Shown: positions 50,401-62,302, counted from the stretch's first letter. The stretch is DNA of 64,000 nucleotides from Bagarius yarrelli (GCA_005784505.1 VCAZ01000015.1:4086668-4150667); one strand, 5' to 3'. Made by a program: numbers and translations. Notes: generated by a model not told the origin, from the sequence alone.

Positions 50401-53400
50401 ATGTCTGATTTAACAAACACAGTTATATCGTCAGTTAGTAGAGTGATGAGCAGATAACAAATTCAGTTAGAGACAATGATTCTTTTTTCTTTTAGACAAT
50501 TAGAAGACAAGTGTGAGTGATTCTTTTTTTTAGCTTTAGCTAGAAGACAGAGTGTGTGGACAATGCCAATAAAGCAAGAATAAACATGAAAATGTGACAA
50601 AAATGCTGTTTTTTCACCAGTTAGTCGAGTTATAAATAAAGGCTTTATATATATTGGGTTGGAGCATTCAATAAGTGTGTATGTGTGTGTGTGTGTGTAG
50701 GCACGCAGTGTAAAGCTGGAACAGGAAGTGGAGAAGAACAAAATTCTTTCAGAAGCTTTGCAGACTTTGGCCACAGAGCATCATGAGCTGGAGAGGTCTG
50801 TGGTTCTAGGTTCATCTCCTCGCAGCGTCATTCTTAGTGAAGACGACTTCTATGATGCGCTTTCCCGTAAGGACGCCTCCGTTTTTTACTGGCTTAAAGT
50901 ATATGAATCCTTGAAGAAAATATGAAATCCATTTTGGTCAAAAGCTTTATTTAGGGCAGGCTTATGCCATGTGTTCTCTAGCTATTAGTCCAGAGACTAA
51001 ATGACTGTTATTGTTAAGACTGATCTATATTAGTTTTATACCAAAGATGTATTTTAAATAGTAAAAAAATTTTTCTCTCTTTTAAAGATTGATAACATCA
51101 TGAATTCAATGAAATACTTCAAGGAATTTATTTAAGTATTATACAATGAAATAATCGCAAATCCTTTTTTCGACCCAGGGGGTATAAAGAGTTCAATTCT
51201 ATTCAGTATTGACTAATTGGAGTTATTTTGCTTAAATACTAATGCTTTCTTTTGCATTATATTAACAAATATCTGTAACTGCTAACTGTATTAGCTAATA
51301 ATGCTCATCAGAGGCACCAACAATCTTTGTTTCTTTCTTCCAAGCTTTACTTCGTTGTCTCTAATAACTTTACCGTGTTGAAAATAAGTATTGAAAAGAT
51401 ATTAACTGGAATGTTATTTGCTACTGATATTTGTCCATGAGGTTGAATATCAGTAATGCATGCGTTGTCAACAACTTTTTGCTGATTGTTTCAAGGGTGC
51501 CAGTGATTACGGTAATAACTGCACGCTCTGAATACTGCATTAGAACGTTAAAGAACAGCAACCATTGTTTCTGCTTTCATTATTGATGAATTACTGTAGA
51601 AGAGTTGGCTGTTTTTACATTTTTTTAAACCTCATTTGTACTGATCAGCAATTAATTAATTGATTTTTTTTTCTCTTTGCATTCAATGAATACATTTTAT
51701 TTAAAGCTTCAGGTGTTTGATATGCAGCTTCATTCTTATTAGCGTCCTGTCTCCTTTAAAAGCCACCTGATCCCCTACTCTGGTTTCATCAGGTAGCTTG
51801 ATGGCAGTTTCTCTTCTTAGAGTGTTCTATGTGTGTGTGTGTGTGTGCTTGCTATAGAGACGGACTCAGAGCATTCTCAGAGCTGCCTAGAGTTGAGTTG
51901 CTCGTTTGAGGAACAGGACAAGGGCAGGTCAGAGCGCTGTTCTAGTTGGGCTAGTTGTCTTAGTGGAGGGAGGATGTCCCAGGAGGATTGGCATGGTGAT
52001 GAAGAGGAAGAAGATAAAGGAGCCAAACCCAGTGGAGCCAAAAAACACAGGTGAGTAATAAGCTTGTTAAACAGATCCATAATGTAGAATAACATGAACA
52101 AAAGCTCCAACTATTAACCCAAAATTTCTCCTTATTTTTTTATTGACATTCTTTTGCTAATAAAATATATAAAGTAAAATGTTGTATAACCAACTATGAT
52201 AGTTTTTAATCATCATATCCTCTATGCAGTGTTTTGGTCATGTACTAAAATAAATAATTGAGTTGGCGTGCAATGGAGGAGGAGCTCACATCAAAACTGT
52301 TAAAGATTGATGAAGCAGCCAAACGTATCGGACAGTAATTTAAAACTTTTCAGTTTTTCTGAATAACCAAAGCTGTCCTGGATACAAGGGCAATATATCT
52401 TTATCTGTGTTTTGTTTTTTACTTTATAAGTCTAGAATTATTGGCACATTTTCTTAACAATGGAATAATAATATTTATTATTGTCTTAAAACAGAAGATT
52501 TCAGAAGATTAAAAAAAATTATTTTACACCAAGCGTGTACCAATTTATAAAATGCACTCATGTGGGGGCGCTGCCATCTTAGCCAAAATGGCTCATCAAT
52601 TACTTCTTATCGATTACTTATAGGTAGAGGTCTACACGAGGGCATTTAAAGTTTTTTTTTTTATCTTAAATTCAACCTTTACTATCCAAAAATGAGCCTG
52701 GATCAGCTTTTTCGGTCTGAAGTTTACACAGTACTTCTTACAGTACCACAGTATCTGAGTACACAGATTTTATGTATTAATTAAATAGTGTAGCCAACCT
52801 CCTAATCCAACCCCTGTATGATAAATAAATAATTATCCACTAAATATTCTATCATCTTATTGTTCAGACTATTTAGGTTCACACTGAAATCACTGGCCTG
52901 GTAAATTCATAATTTATAAACACATAAGTGCCTGTGCTGAGGTATTGTCAGGAAAATTTGAGGTGAATTCTGGAAGACAAGCAAATCTTTTTTATAACCT
53001 TTTTTGGTGCTTTAATATTGCATTTATGATATCATTATTAAATTGTTTACCTAACGTTTCACCTGTTTATCCTTCTCGGAATCTACAGTCCAAACAACTC
53101 AGAACAAAAAATTATATAATTGTCAGTCAAAAATAAATAAAATGATAAAAATCTGCTACTTTCTGGTTAGGCTTTGTCTTGGTTCAACTATAAACTCTCC
53201 TACTCGAGATCCTGAATTTGGAATAGCACCGTTACCACACCATACTCGTTAAAAAGTGATGATTATAATGTTTATGAATGCAGAATGTAATCTATATTGT
53301 GTATATATATATATATTGCACTATATATATTGGGGGCAGCTTATAGCTGATCCTGTGCCCTGACCCCAATTTTCTAAGATGGGATATGCGAAGGGACAAA

Positions 53401-56400
53401 TTTTATTTTGCTGTAAAAAGTATATGTGTCAAAATAAAGACATTTACATTTTACATTTACACAATATGAATTGCTAAATAATCAAAGCGACTTAATACTA
53501 TAATACTGCTTATGATATGTTAAACTCGCTAGTATTATTTAATAACAAACATTTTGATCATACTATTGTCAGTAATTATTAGCACATTTACACAGAGCTG
53601 AAGTCTATGCAACTTTAGGGCTCACTGCAGAATTCTGTTCTGCAGGTTCTAATGACATGTGTGTTCATTTAGAAATAAGTCGTGCAGCGCTGTGGTAGTA
53701 ATAAAACACTAGTTTAATCTAATACAAGCTTTGATTGAAACACTAAATAACCAACCAGAGAACGTCCTATTATGTGTATTTATGTTTATGTTTTTCAGGA
53801 CAAGTTTGCCAGCGCCTATGTTTTCCAGAAACAACTTCAGCATCTGGAGCATACTAAGGAAATGCATCGGAATGGTAAAAACACCGGGATTAGTGATGCT
53901 TTGTAGCGCTTATGTATTTAAATAGCTATATAACTCAGACAGAAAAATTGACAGGGTAAGATTGGGTATTAGATATCTGTAAATAGTTTGATTCTTGTAT
54001 AAAACTCAAAATAACAGTTAAAAACACATTTACCTAAATTAATTGCAAAACAGTTGAATACAAATAGGAATACCTCCGATTTTTGTTTTAATCTTATTTC
54101 AGGCCCGTATTAAATGCCATGTTTAGAAGTTTTAGCTCTGCATCTGCCAATACAACAAACCGAAAAATAGAAAATACTGGAAAACTGTTAATAGTTTTGA
54201 GGTTTGTAATGATTTATATTGTTCTGATTATTTCATAGTCTAACTAAAAACCTAAACGATGTTTGTGTCTCTTTAGGAACTGTCTAAGATCACCATGCCA
54301 GTCATCTTTAACGAGCCACTCAGCTTCTTACAGAGACTCACAGAATACATGGAGCACACTTATCTCATTCAACAGGCTAACGACTCCACTGACTCCATCC
54401 AGAGAATGAAGGTAAAAACACAAACATTAAACTGTAAAATTCATGAACCGAGGCAAAAATTTAAACAAACAGGATAATCAGGGTGTTTATTTTTTTCCAA
54501 AAACTAGTCTGTGTTAGCTTTTGTAGATATGCCACTAGTTTCTTTAGTTTAGTTAGTTTTGTCCATTTTTGTTGCTGAATTCGTATGCTATTGTGCAAGA
54601 TGCTATAAAATTAAAATAGCGTGTACATTTATATTCAAATTTGATTGCATACAGTTGGCATAGTTAAAGCTACCATAATATTAATATTTTAAGACATAAT
54701 GACTAAAACAAATCAGAAGCTGCATTTTTAAATCAAGCACCTGACCCCTATAAGCTCCCTTTTGACTGCTGTCATTTACTATATAAAGTTTAATATCCTG
54801 TACATATTGACTAAATACTACTCAATATAAATATCATGTATAGTGCTTTAAATAGTAAGCTGTGTGTGTATCAGTGTGTTGCAGCATTCGCCGTGTCTGC
54901 AGTGGCATCTCAGTGGGAGAGGACAGGGAAACCCTTTAATCCCCTGCTGGGGGAAACATATGAGCTTGTCAGGTAAACGTAAAACACACCAGCACTGACT
55001 GTCTTTAAAAATAGTCACATTATTTATTTGTTGTTTAATCGCCAATTTTTTTCAAATTAAATCTATAACTTAAATAAATGCACCAAAACTAAAGGGTGTC
55101 TGAAAATTTGCCAAACCCATTGTAGTAATAATAATAAATAATAATAGTAATAATAATAAACCAGTTACTAAGAACACATGTGGATTTTTATTTAAAGCCC
55201 CACTTGTTTTTTTCCTTAGAGAGGACTTGGGTTTTCGGGTAATCTCTGAGCAGGTGAGTCACCATCCTCCAGTTAGTGCTTTCCACGCTGAGGGTCTGCA
55301 GAAGGACTTTGTTTTCCACGGGTCAATCTACCCCAAGCTAAAGTTTTGGGGTAAAAGTGTGGAGGCTGAGCCGAAAGGCATCATGACTCTGGAGCTGCCC
55401 AAGTAAGAACACACATGCAGTACTGTATATCATCAGCGTTTTACATTGTACATATTACATACACAGTAAATACTATGTAATACGTTCAGGATAAAATGTA
55501 TTAGACATACATAAGCCTGATAAATTTAGTCTTTAATCTTAATATCTAGGTATAATGAGGCGTACACATGGACAAACCCAACATGCTGCGTTCACAACAT
55601 CATCGTAGGGCAGCTGTGGATTGAACAGTACGGTAACGTGGAGGTGATCAACCACAGGTAGGCGATTATAAAATCACCAGCTGTTTTCATCTACTTCTTA
55701 GAATTGTTTATTCTGTATAAGGTCTTTAGGAATTAGTGGCCTAAATTAGTCCAGTTTATTTTACAAGCAGTAAAGCTAGTGTAGTTTAATCCTTCTCCAT
55801 GGACACATATCTTCACCTTCAGTTTGTTCAGTGCCTTTTAGAGTTTAAAATTAAGTTAGCTTTAGCAAGAACTGTCATGACATTATGTTCATCTGGAATT
55901 GGTCATTCAGCTAATTAAAAGTTATGACACTTTAAACATGCAAATGTAGATAATGATGACTATTAATTTATACTTATTTATAAAAAAGTTTCTATCCCAA
56001 ATAGCTGATAAATTATGACTCAAAATATATGAGATTTCATTTAATGTTGAGGATTATATGTAGCTGGGGTGTGGTACACATGATATACTTTATGTTATGA
56101 TCCTGTAAACTGCACACTCTAAATCGTTTGCCCTGTTTTTCTACCAGAACTGGAGAGAAGTGCTGTCTCAGCTTCAAACCTTGTGGGCTTTTTGGAAAAG
56201 AGCTGCACAAAGTCGAGGGCTACATTCTTGACAAAAGGTTTGGTTTTAATTTTAATTTCACTAGTACACTTTTTATGTGAAAAACACAATCCTGACCAAT
56301 CCTGGTATGGAAATTCATTCATTTGCAGCAAAAAGAAAGTGAGTGTTCTGTACGGGAAATGGACGGAGTGCATGTACACAGTGGATCCTGCAATATTTGA

Positions 56401-58975
56401 GGCTCACAAGAAGAACGATAAGGTGACAGAGGGGAAAAAAAGCAGTAAAGAGGTGTGCTGTTATTCTTTTTTTCTCCTCAGATCAGCTTTAAAGTATTTA
56501 AAGCAAATTTGTAAGTGTTTAAATTTGTAAGTGTTTTGTAAGCTTTTTTTATATAAATTAATATAATCTATAATCTCTAAACTCTTATAGCTGCTGTGAC
56601 ATAAAATAGCCAAAAATTATTTAACGCCCATAATCCAACATTAAACTTAAAAATTTGATGTGTTGCATATTGATAAAATTGAGCTTGTAGTTATGTGTAA
56701 ACTGTGTAAAATGTATAAAACACTTTAAGTGGTACTGTTTTAAAACCTATAGTTTATTTTGGACATGTTGTTGTTTTAGATCTTATTAGACACTGGCTTA
56801 GGAACTTTCGGATGGTGGTGACACTTGTGTGTGAGTGAGAAAGAGAGTGTTGTTTTTCCTGCTATGCATTTATGCATAAGTGTAAATGAGCTCGAGATTA
56901 CAGTTACAGTTGCTGCCCGGAGACATAATGTTGTGATTTGTATTATTATTTAATTGTTATCTGGCTGTTCTTTTCAGGGGTCCAGTGCTGAGTCTGAAGA
57001 AAGCCCACAACCAGGTGGTGACTCTCTGGAGGAGATTCCAGGCAGCCAGTTACTTTGGAAAATCAAACCACGACCACCCAACTCTACCCAGGTCTGTCAC
57101 ACACTCATGCAATCATTTTTTTAATTGTTTATCAGGTGATTCTGACAAAATGGGCCATGTTTGTTTTTTGTTTTCTGCTTTAGATGTATAATTTTACATC
57201 GTTCGCCATGCAGCTAAACGAGCTGGATGAAGCGATTGAAAGTGTAATTCCCAAAACCGACTGCAGACTGAGACCCGACATCCGCGCCATGGAAAATGGA
57301 GACATTGGTAAAGTTTGGACTTCCCTAATTTGCTTAAAACATTTAATGTCATTATTAACCCGAGGAGATTTATCTTTGTCTTTATTTATCATTATTTTGA
57401 TGTCTGCCTCCAGAGTAACTAAATGCTCACTAATAATAATAATAATAATAATAATAACCATCCCAGTTTGTAATACTATGTCACTAAATAATTATATAAC
57501 TAAATATAACCTCTGGTATTTAATTAAAAATTTTTTTTTTTAATTTTTTTTTACAATACTTCATATTATAATTCAATGTTAATAAAACACATAAACTTAT
57601 AACAATAAAAATATTAAAGTATAGAATATCTATTGATTAAATCATTTTATTATTATTGAAATAAGATATCTACCATTATTATTCAATCTTAAAAATGACC
57701 TATAACCTTCTGTTTCTTGTTCCCCTTAGATTTGGCAAGTGAGGAGAAAAAGAGGCTGGAGGAAAAACAAAGAGCAGCGCGTAAAAGCCGAGCCAAGTCA
57801 GATGAGGACTGTAAGACAAGGTGGGTGTGATTTTATTTATTTAATTATTTTCTTTCAGTACCACTGTGATCATTAGTCTTAATCACATTGTGAAACTAAT
57901 ATCTGTGCACTGAATGTTAGTCCAGTGCAGGGACACTGTAAACACTACAATGTTTGCTTAAACCAGTAACCAACACGACACAGCCGAGAAATTCAAATCC
58001 GAATTTTTAAGTAGATCTTATTTGTCATAGCAAATTTCCGGGTATGAAATCAAATCAACAGCTCCTGACCAGTCAGAATCCAGAGGTCGCTAACACTGTG
58101 ATTAAAAAAAATCTGAGGCTGTAGACCTGTTGACCTTTATCATAATTTCTTATACACAAAGGTTTGTGCGCTTTTATTAGAGTAAATTATTTAAGTGAAT
58201 TAAGTGCTTTTGTTCATTATCTGGAGGTTTTTTTTATTTCCACACTTATTGCACTAACACTGGTCTTTTTTGTATCGTATCCCCCTTTATCTGTCCTGTG
58301 GCTCGGTTGTGGTGATTAGAGACTCTATTTCAGGCCCCAAGTGGGCTTCGGATGCTGTATGCTGATTTGTATGTAGTTTTGCTTGTTGATGACACTAATG
58401 TGAATCAGGGCATGAAAATACCTGAGGAATAAACCCATCATGACATTCACTTCAAAAATATTCATGACAAAATGTCATTCCACACATTTCCAAACTAATT
58501 TCTTTTGATTTTTTTGTATTAATTCAATGTCGAATATTTTCAAAACTAAATAGTTTTCAATGTTCAAAACTAAATTTTTTCTTGCTTCTTGTCTTTCTTT
58601 TTGGGTTTTTGGAATTTTGATTCATTGAGCTGTATGCAAGATGTTATTCATCACATGATAAGAAGGCTCCCTTTTACTATTTTTTGATCAATTAATTGGT
58701 TTTATAAGCCTTGCCTTTTATAGGCATTTTAGTTATACATATATATGAAAACTTATATTTGGAATTTTAGTTCCGTTTAATAAAACCATTTATATACGAT
58801 CAATAAGGTACAGTGTGTGTGCGGGTGCGTGTTTGTGTGCAGATTGTGACTCTAATCTGTTTCTTTGAGCAGGTGGTTTCATCAGGGTCCAAACCCTCAT
58901 ACCAACTCTCCAGACTGGCTCTTCTCCACCGCTTACTGGAACCGAGATTACTCCCAAGTGCCTGACATTTACTGA
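41500..58975 (+). CDS. osbpl1a: Oxysterol-binding protein-related protein 1 (ORP1L-type)
   Basis: Twenty-seven coding exons: 41500-41623, 42164-42249, 42328-42402, 43210-43321, 43702-43787, 44436-44580, 45388-45455, 45698-45742, 46275-46348, 47103-47166, 47265-47360, 47449-47571, 47754-47835, 49355-49467, 50701-50866, 51858-52050, 53799-53874, 54277-54411, 54875-54972, 55220-55402, 55550-55657, 56148-56237, 56329-56452, 56978-57091, 57184-57307, 57730-57820 and 58873-58975. They total 2898 nt, or 965 residues; human ORP1L has 950. The protein binds sterols and, in human, links late endosomes (Rab7) to the ER through VAP. Domains: ankyrin repeats (about 45-215, GWTPLHLSCYFGH, GDTPLHKAAFTGR, GNTPLHCAAYRGQ); a PH domain (about 235-335, WKSTRFFGWRSCWVVL); an FFAT motif DFYDALS (480-486); and the sterol-binding domain with fingerprint EQVSHHPP (664-671). 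It ends DYSQVPDIY. No breaks; exon 13 could start at 47757 instead. Confidence 0.97.
41698..41997 (+). repeat. Inserted patch in OSBPL1A intron 1, flanked by a 20-bp direct repeat
   Basis: CATTTAAAGAGCAGCCTTTA occurs perfectly at 41698-41717 and 41978-41997. Between them, 41718-41793 and 41894-41974 closely match 43314-43383 and 43444-43538, which straddle the end of exon 4 and the start of intron 4. The middle (41794-41893) is not similar. See the findings for interpretation. Confidence 0.7.
43028..43183 (-). repeat. tRNA-derived SINE, decayed, OSBPL1A intron 3
   Basis: The plus strand shows 'gcatttggcagatgacctaa', then 'gtcttgctcaggtcccaaca' and 'gcgatccgcgacctctaaca', i.e. 3' body, central block and reverse B box of the same SINE family as 44605-44810. 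It ends about 25 bases before exon 4. Confidence 0.65.
43314..43538 (+). repeat. Exon 4/intron 4 segment duplicated in intron 1
   Basis: Partner of the patch at 41718-41974. It begins within the last coding bases of exon 4 (tgctggag|g) and runs through the donor and 215 bases of intron 4, ending at 'tactgtataac'. The exon part is conserved with human ORP1L (SMLEA), which suggests that this copy is the original. Confidence 0.65.
44605..44810 (-). repeat. tRNA-derived SINE, best-preserved copy, OSBPL1A intron 6
   Basis: On the minus strand: A box 'ggtagcgcagtggttaagg', B box in 'agggttcgattcccagtg', central block 'ctgggcccctgagcaaggcc', and a 3' part 'taagtcgctctggataaggg' then 'cgtctgctaaatgc'. 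The whole order fits the fish tRNA SINEs often grouped with V-SINEs or HE1; the subfamily is not certain. It begins about 25 bases after exon 6. There is no long A-tail; it ends in 'atgtaaatgtaatg'. Confidence 0.8.
46525..46805. repeat. AATGTT/AACATT-rich dispersed repeat in OSBPL1A intron 9
   Basis: Dense recurrence of 'gaatgtt', 'aacattct', 'aacgtt' and 'ataatgttt' on both strands over 280 bases. This resembles a low-complexity repeat that is common in fish and built from complementary AATGTT/AACATT words. Unit length is irregular. Confidence 0.5.
48365..48615 (+). mobile_element. Tc1-like transposon end fragment
   Basis: 'cctgtcccaactcttttgtc', 'aagttggtcagtttaaacat' and 'ttgctggtcattgcattcta' match, in the same order, the terminal non-coding part of a very abundant fish Tc1-like element as I remember it. 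The coding part is absent. The borders are approximate. Confidence 0.6.
49329..49347 (+). repeat. (TG)n run at the OSBPL1A exon 14 acceptor
   Basis: About nine TG units ending seven bases before the acceptor (tgttaag|GG). Confidence 0.9.
50675..50698 (+). repeat. (TG)n run at the OSBPL1A exon 15 acceptor
   Basis: About eleven TG units, once interrupted by TATG, running directly into the acceptor (gtgtgtag|GCA). Confidence 0.9.
51830..51847 (+). repeat. (TG)n run at the OSBPL1A exon 16 acceptor
   Basis: Nine TG units ending about ten bases before the acceptor (cttgctatag|AG). Confidence 0.9.
52051..53798 (+). other. OSBPL1A intron 16
   Basis: A 1.75 kb intron, AT-rich, with a TA-rich stretch at 53300-53330 and a short 'catttacattttacatttac' piece at 53439-53460 that may be a SINE tail remnant. 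No exon seen. Confidence 0.6.
57431..57457. repeat. (TAA)n trinucleotide repeat in OSBPL1A intron 25
   Basis: About nine TAA/AAT units, uninterrupted. Confidence 0.9.
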
Positions 58976-59546
58976 GATGAATACCAGTCTCTTCACGCTA
59001 ACTGGTCCATGTGGGATATTTGTGTGTCTCTTAGACTGAGCAGGTTTATCTTACCTGCAAGTCTCTTCTAATTAATTAATTTTTAAAAATGAAATAGTTT
59101 TTTTTGTAATTCTTTAGTAAATGTACATTTTAGGGGTGGATTAAGTTAATTAAGTAAAGTCAATCATGTCAGTTTACTTGAGCTGCTTTAATTTGAAAAG
59201 AAAGTATATCTGAATATTTAGCATTAGGAAAATAATTGAAAGATTTTTTTTGTGTAATTAGATTCTTAGCAATGGTGTTTTAAAATTAAGAAATGCATTT
59301 GTATGACAATCATCCTCTTTTCTTAACAACTACAACACAAGAACACTAAACGGTTTTAAAGATGTACTATACTTGTACACTGTTATTTATTTTATAGCCG
59401 TTTTTATGCTTTAGTTTTTCACTAAATATTTTAACATAATACTTAATGCAGCTGTGTAACTTTGCACATGTTTCTTTAGCTTAAAGCTATTTATTCTTCC
59501 CTGTAACAGCAAGACAATATCTCTTTTCAACGTCTTGTAGTGAATC

Positions 59547-59548
<2 letters not shown>

Positions 59549-59640
<92 letters not shown>
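59549..59640. repeat. (TG)n microsatellite in the OSBPL1A 3' region
   Basis: About 45 TG units without clear interruption. It probably lies in the OSBPL1A 3' UTR. Confidence 0.97.
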
Positions 59641-59641
<1 letters not shown>

Positions 59642-59844
59642 GTGTGTTTAAAGTTGTTAAGGTTGTGATGGATGATTTGAAGTGCTTAATGCATTTTTAA
59701 CACACAGACAGTTTTAAGTTTAACAACTTACTGCTGTTTTTTTTTTTTTTGTTATTTTCAGAATTCTGTAAATTATTATTTGCTGTTGTTTTGTGTACAT
59801 CTGTACATTGTGTACAAGACTGTATAGCTGTTTCTGGGATGCTG

Positions 59845-59850
59845 AATAAA
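59845..59850 (+). terminator. Candidate OSBPL1A polyadenylation signal
   Basis: AATAAA, about 870 bases after the stop codon. Confidence 0.5.
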
Positions 59851-60659
59851 ACCTCATGCAGACCAAATCAGATTTCTGTCGTTAAGGCTACTGCTGTGAA
59901 AAAAATTATAAGGAACTTTATCGGGATGAGAACTAGAAGGAACAACACACTTGGGTTGCCAGTCCATTTTATAGCATCCCACATATTCTAGATCCTCATT
60001 TCTAGAGGATGCGATAAAAGAAGAAAAACTTAAGCAAAAGCAGTGATGTGCAAAGATGGGCAGATTGCGCATGGATGATGGCATGGGATGTATACCAAAT
60101 AATATTTAGCAAATCAGGGAGAAAATTTGTAACTGTTATTTCACTGTTCGTTATTTAATTTAAAATATTTTTGGTGAACAGCACAGCCTGTGTGAAATTC
60201 ATATATAAAGCAATAATGATGTGCTGATAAAATGGTTCAATGAACTTCTATGGCAGATTAAGGTACATTATGTGTTTATAGTTCAGACTATACAGACTTA
60301 AACACTGTTCTGAGCTCTGACTGACAGGTGTGTGTTTGAATGTATATGTTTATGTATATAGTAAAACTAAGAATTGTATACATTACAATATATTACTATG
60401 TAAGAGCAATAATGTAAAGTAGCACATTATTCTTAACAAAAATAATATAATAAATAGATGCTGTGAGTATTTCAGATATTCATTTATGGTTTGTTCAAAA
60501 TTCTGTTCTTTTAAAATCTGCGTGGATTTGTCATATGCAGGCTTCATGTTCGTTATAGTACTTGAAATGAACGAGCAGGGTCATGGAGCAGAGATGTGCA
60601 GAAGTGGATTTTATAATTGAATAATTGTTTTTGACACTTGCAGGTCAGAGAGGAGTGTG

Positions 60660-60667
60660 TGACGTCA
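60660..60667 (+). promoter_or_regulatory. cAMP response element upstream of CART
   Basis: The full palindrome TGACGTCA, 181 bases before the TATA box and 269 before the ATG. Mammalian CARTPT promoters are controlled through a proximal CRE by PKA/CREB; a site here fits the same logic. Confidence 0.65.
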
Positions 60668-60840
60668 TCCTCATATCCCCAAACCAAATTTACACAAAGG
60701 ACTTAAAATAGCCCAGCTTGGGTGTTTGCTCTATTAGGATGTGTCAGAGGTGTGTAGATGAGTTCATGACCTCACCTTTTTGTGCCTGACGCATTTCTGT
60801 TATCTCATCTTTAATTTTTAATAGAACAGATGTGATTGGG

Positions 60841-60847
60841 TATAAAA
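60841..60847 (+). promoter_or_regulatory. TATA box of the CART gene
   Basis: TATAAAA preceded by 'gtgattggg', which contains an inverted CCAAT. It predicts a transcription start near 60870 and a 5' UTR of about 60 bases. Confidence 0.7.
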
Positions 60848-60928
60848 GTAAGAAATGAGCTGGTGTGACTTCCCACACAGCTTTAGTTTTTCCTCATACT
60901 AAATCCAGACCCGGCGATCGTCGGCATC

Positions 60929-61324
60929 ATGATTAACGAGCGTTTTCTGATTCTTACACTCACCTGCTATGTCTTTGTCTTGATTGGACACTGCGAAGAA
61001 GTGGAGATCCGTTCGGTTGAAGATGACATCAAGGCACAGGAGGAAAAAGAGCTGGTGAGTGTTTGTTAAAGTGTAATAAACTATAATTAGATTGATTCAT
61101 TTTCAAAGTAGGCTACTGAGGTGTTTCAGAATGTGCAGGCTTTATTAAAATCGAAATTTAAATTAAAAGATCTCAACTCGATGTTGTAACAGATTGAAGC
61201 CCTTCAGGAGGTCCTTGAAAAACTGAGAAATAAACAAAGTCCCTCCATTGAGAAGAGGTTAGGCTGGGTTCCTGCGGTGAGTAAATGGATTACTTAAAGT
61301 TTCATCCAAAAGATTTTAGACAAA

Positions 61325-61356
<32 letters not shown>

Positions 61357-62025
61357 AAAAGAGAGAGAGAGAAGTAAAAACATTACATAAAACATTCGTA
61401 GTGGTGATTGTTTTGGGAAAATGTGTTTTGGGAAAATGTTTGTGAGACAGTGTGTCTCTAACTGTAATTAGCATACAATATTTAACAAAAAAGTTAAATA
61501 AAAAAGTTACATTTGTTGTGTTACCTAATTTATGTCAATGTTTGTCCCACTGTTTATGATTAAATTTGTGTTTATGACATCTAACAAGGTAACATTTCTG
61601 AAATAGAGAAGAAGAGACTGTTGAGATGTGTAATAAGTCATTAGATGAGCTAGTTTATAGGGGAACACCTAGACATAGGCTAAGAAATATCACTACTTAT
61701 TACTTATTTACACACATATATTGTTTTTGCATGTATAGAGTTCACATTATGCTTGTTTTTATAGGTAAAGTTTATATAACGGTTAATACTTGTAAGTAGC
61801 TGCTTGTTATTAGCAATTGCATTGCTCCAGACATGATAACTGATAGAAAATTTTGGTATATAAATATATTTTGGAATATAAAAGTATTTAAAATGTAATA
61901 AACATTTTAAGCAGCTGACTTTTTCAATACAAAACTTGGTTGTACGGAGTTGTTTCTACACATGACCACACCTACACCTAGAACTGATACACACACAGAA
62001 ATACATATAATTATTTGCCACTGTA

Positions 62026-62064
<39 letters not shown>

Positions 62065-62234
62065 CATCTTTAACATGTGTAATGTGAGGATTTACTGTTG
62101 AACCGTCACTCTGATTGATGTTTCAGTGTGATGCAGGGGAGCAGTGTGCCATTCGTAAAGGTGCTCGTTTTGGGAAAGTGTGTACCTGTCCTGGTGGAAC
62201 CATGTGCAGCTTCTCCATCCTAAAATGCTTGTGA
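60929..62234 (+). CDS. cartpt: Cocaine- and amphetamine-regulated transcript (CART) peptide precursor
   Basis: Three exons: 60929-61054, 61193-61276 and 62127-62234, coding for 105 residues. It is a secreted neuropeptide that reduces feeding in vertebrates. A signal peptide (about 1-22, FLILTLTCYVFVLIGHC) is followed by a short pro-region with EKELIEALQEVLEKLRNK, which is nearly identical to human, then a dibasic Lys63-Arg64 cleavage site. Cutting there releases a 41-residue peptide (65-105), the same length as the shorter mature CART in mammals. Six cysteines (71, 77, 89, 91, 97, 104) in CDAGEQCAIRKGARFGKVC and the C-terminal KCL keep the three-disulfide fold. Exon structure matches CARTPT. 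Teleosts have several cart paralogues; I cannot assign which one. A CRE and a TATA box lie upstream. Confidence 0.97.
61325..61350. repeat. (TG)n microsatellite in CART intron 2
   Basis: Thirteen TG units followed by an AG-rich tail. Confidence 0.95.
61732..61842 (+). repeat. Diverged direct repeat, copy 1 (CART intron 2)
   Basis: Shares 'gtatagagttca', 'acggttaatacttgt' and 'gctccagacatgataa' in the same order and spacing with 63650-63770. About 110 bases; family unknown. Confidence 0.65.
62033..62057. repeat. (AC)n microsatellite in CART intron 2
   Basis: About twelve AC units, some 70 bases before CART exon 3. Confidence 0.95.
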
Positions 62235-62296
62235 GACAGTGTGACTTTCCTCTTTCACCACTACTTATAACTGTAAATAGTTGCATCCATAAACAA

Positions 62297-62302
62297 AATA
62301 AA
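62297..62302 (+). terminator. CART polyadenylation signal
   Basis: AATAAA 63 bases after the stop codon, followed by a T-rich stretch. Confidence 0.7.

Larger units (their letters stand above)
58976..60659. other. OSBPL1A 3' UTR and spacer to CART
   Basis: The OSBPL1A 3' UTR probably runs to an AATAAA at 59845-59850, about 870 bases after the stop. It contains a (TG)n microsatellite. From about 59870 to 60650 I see no gene; the sequence is AT-rich. Confidence 0.55.

Noticed and set aside
57981..58095. Short stretch resembling a fish MITE ('caacagctcctgaccagtca')
   Set aside because: No terminal inverted repeats or target duplication could be found, so it was left unannotated.
59749..60084. 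Open frames after the OSBPL1A 3' region
   Set aside because: They overlap the likely 3' UTR and poly(A) signal; no domain, signal or splice support.
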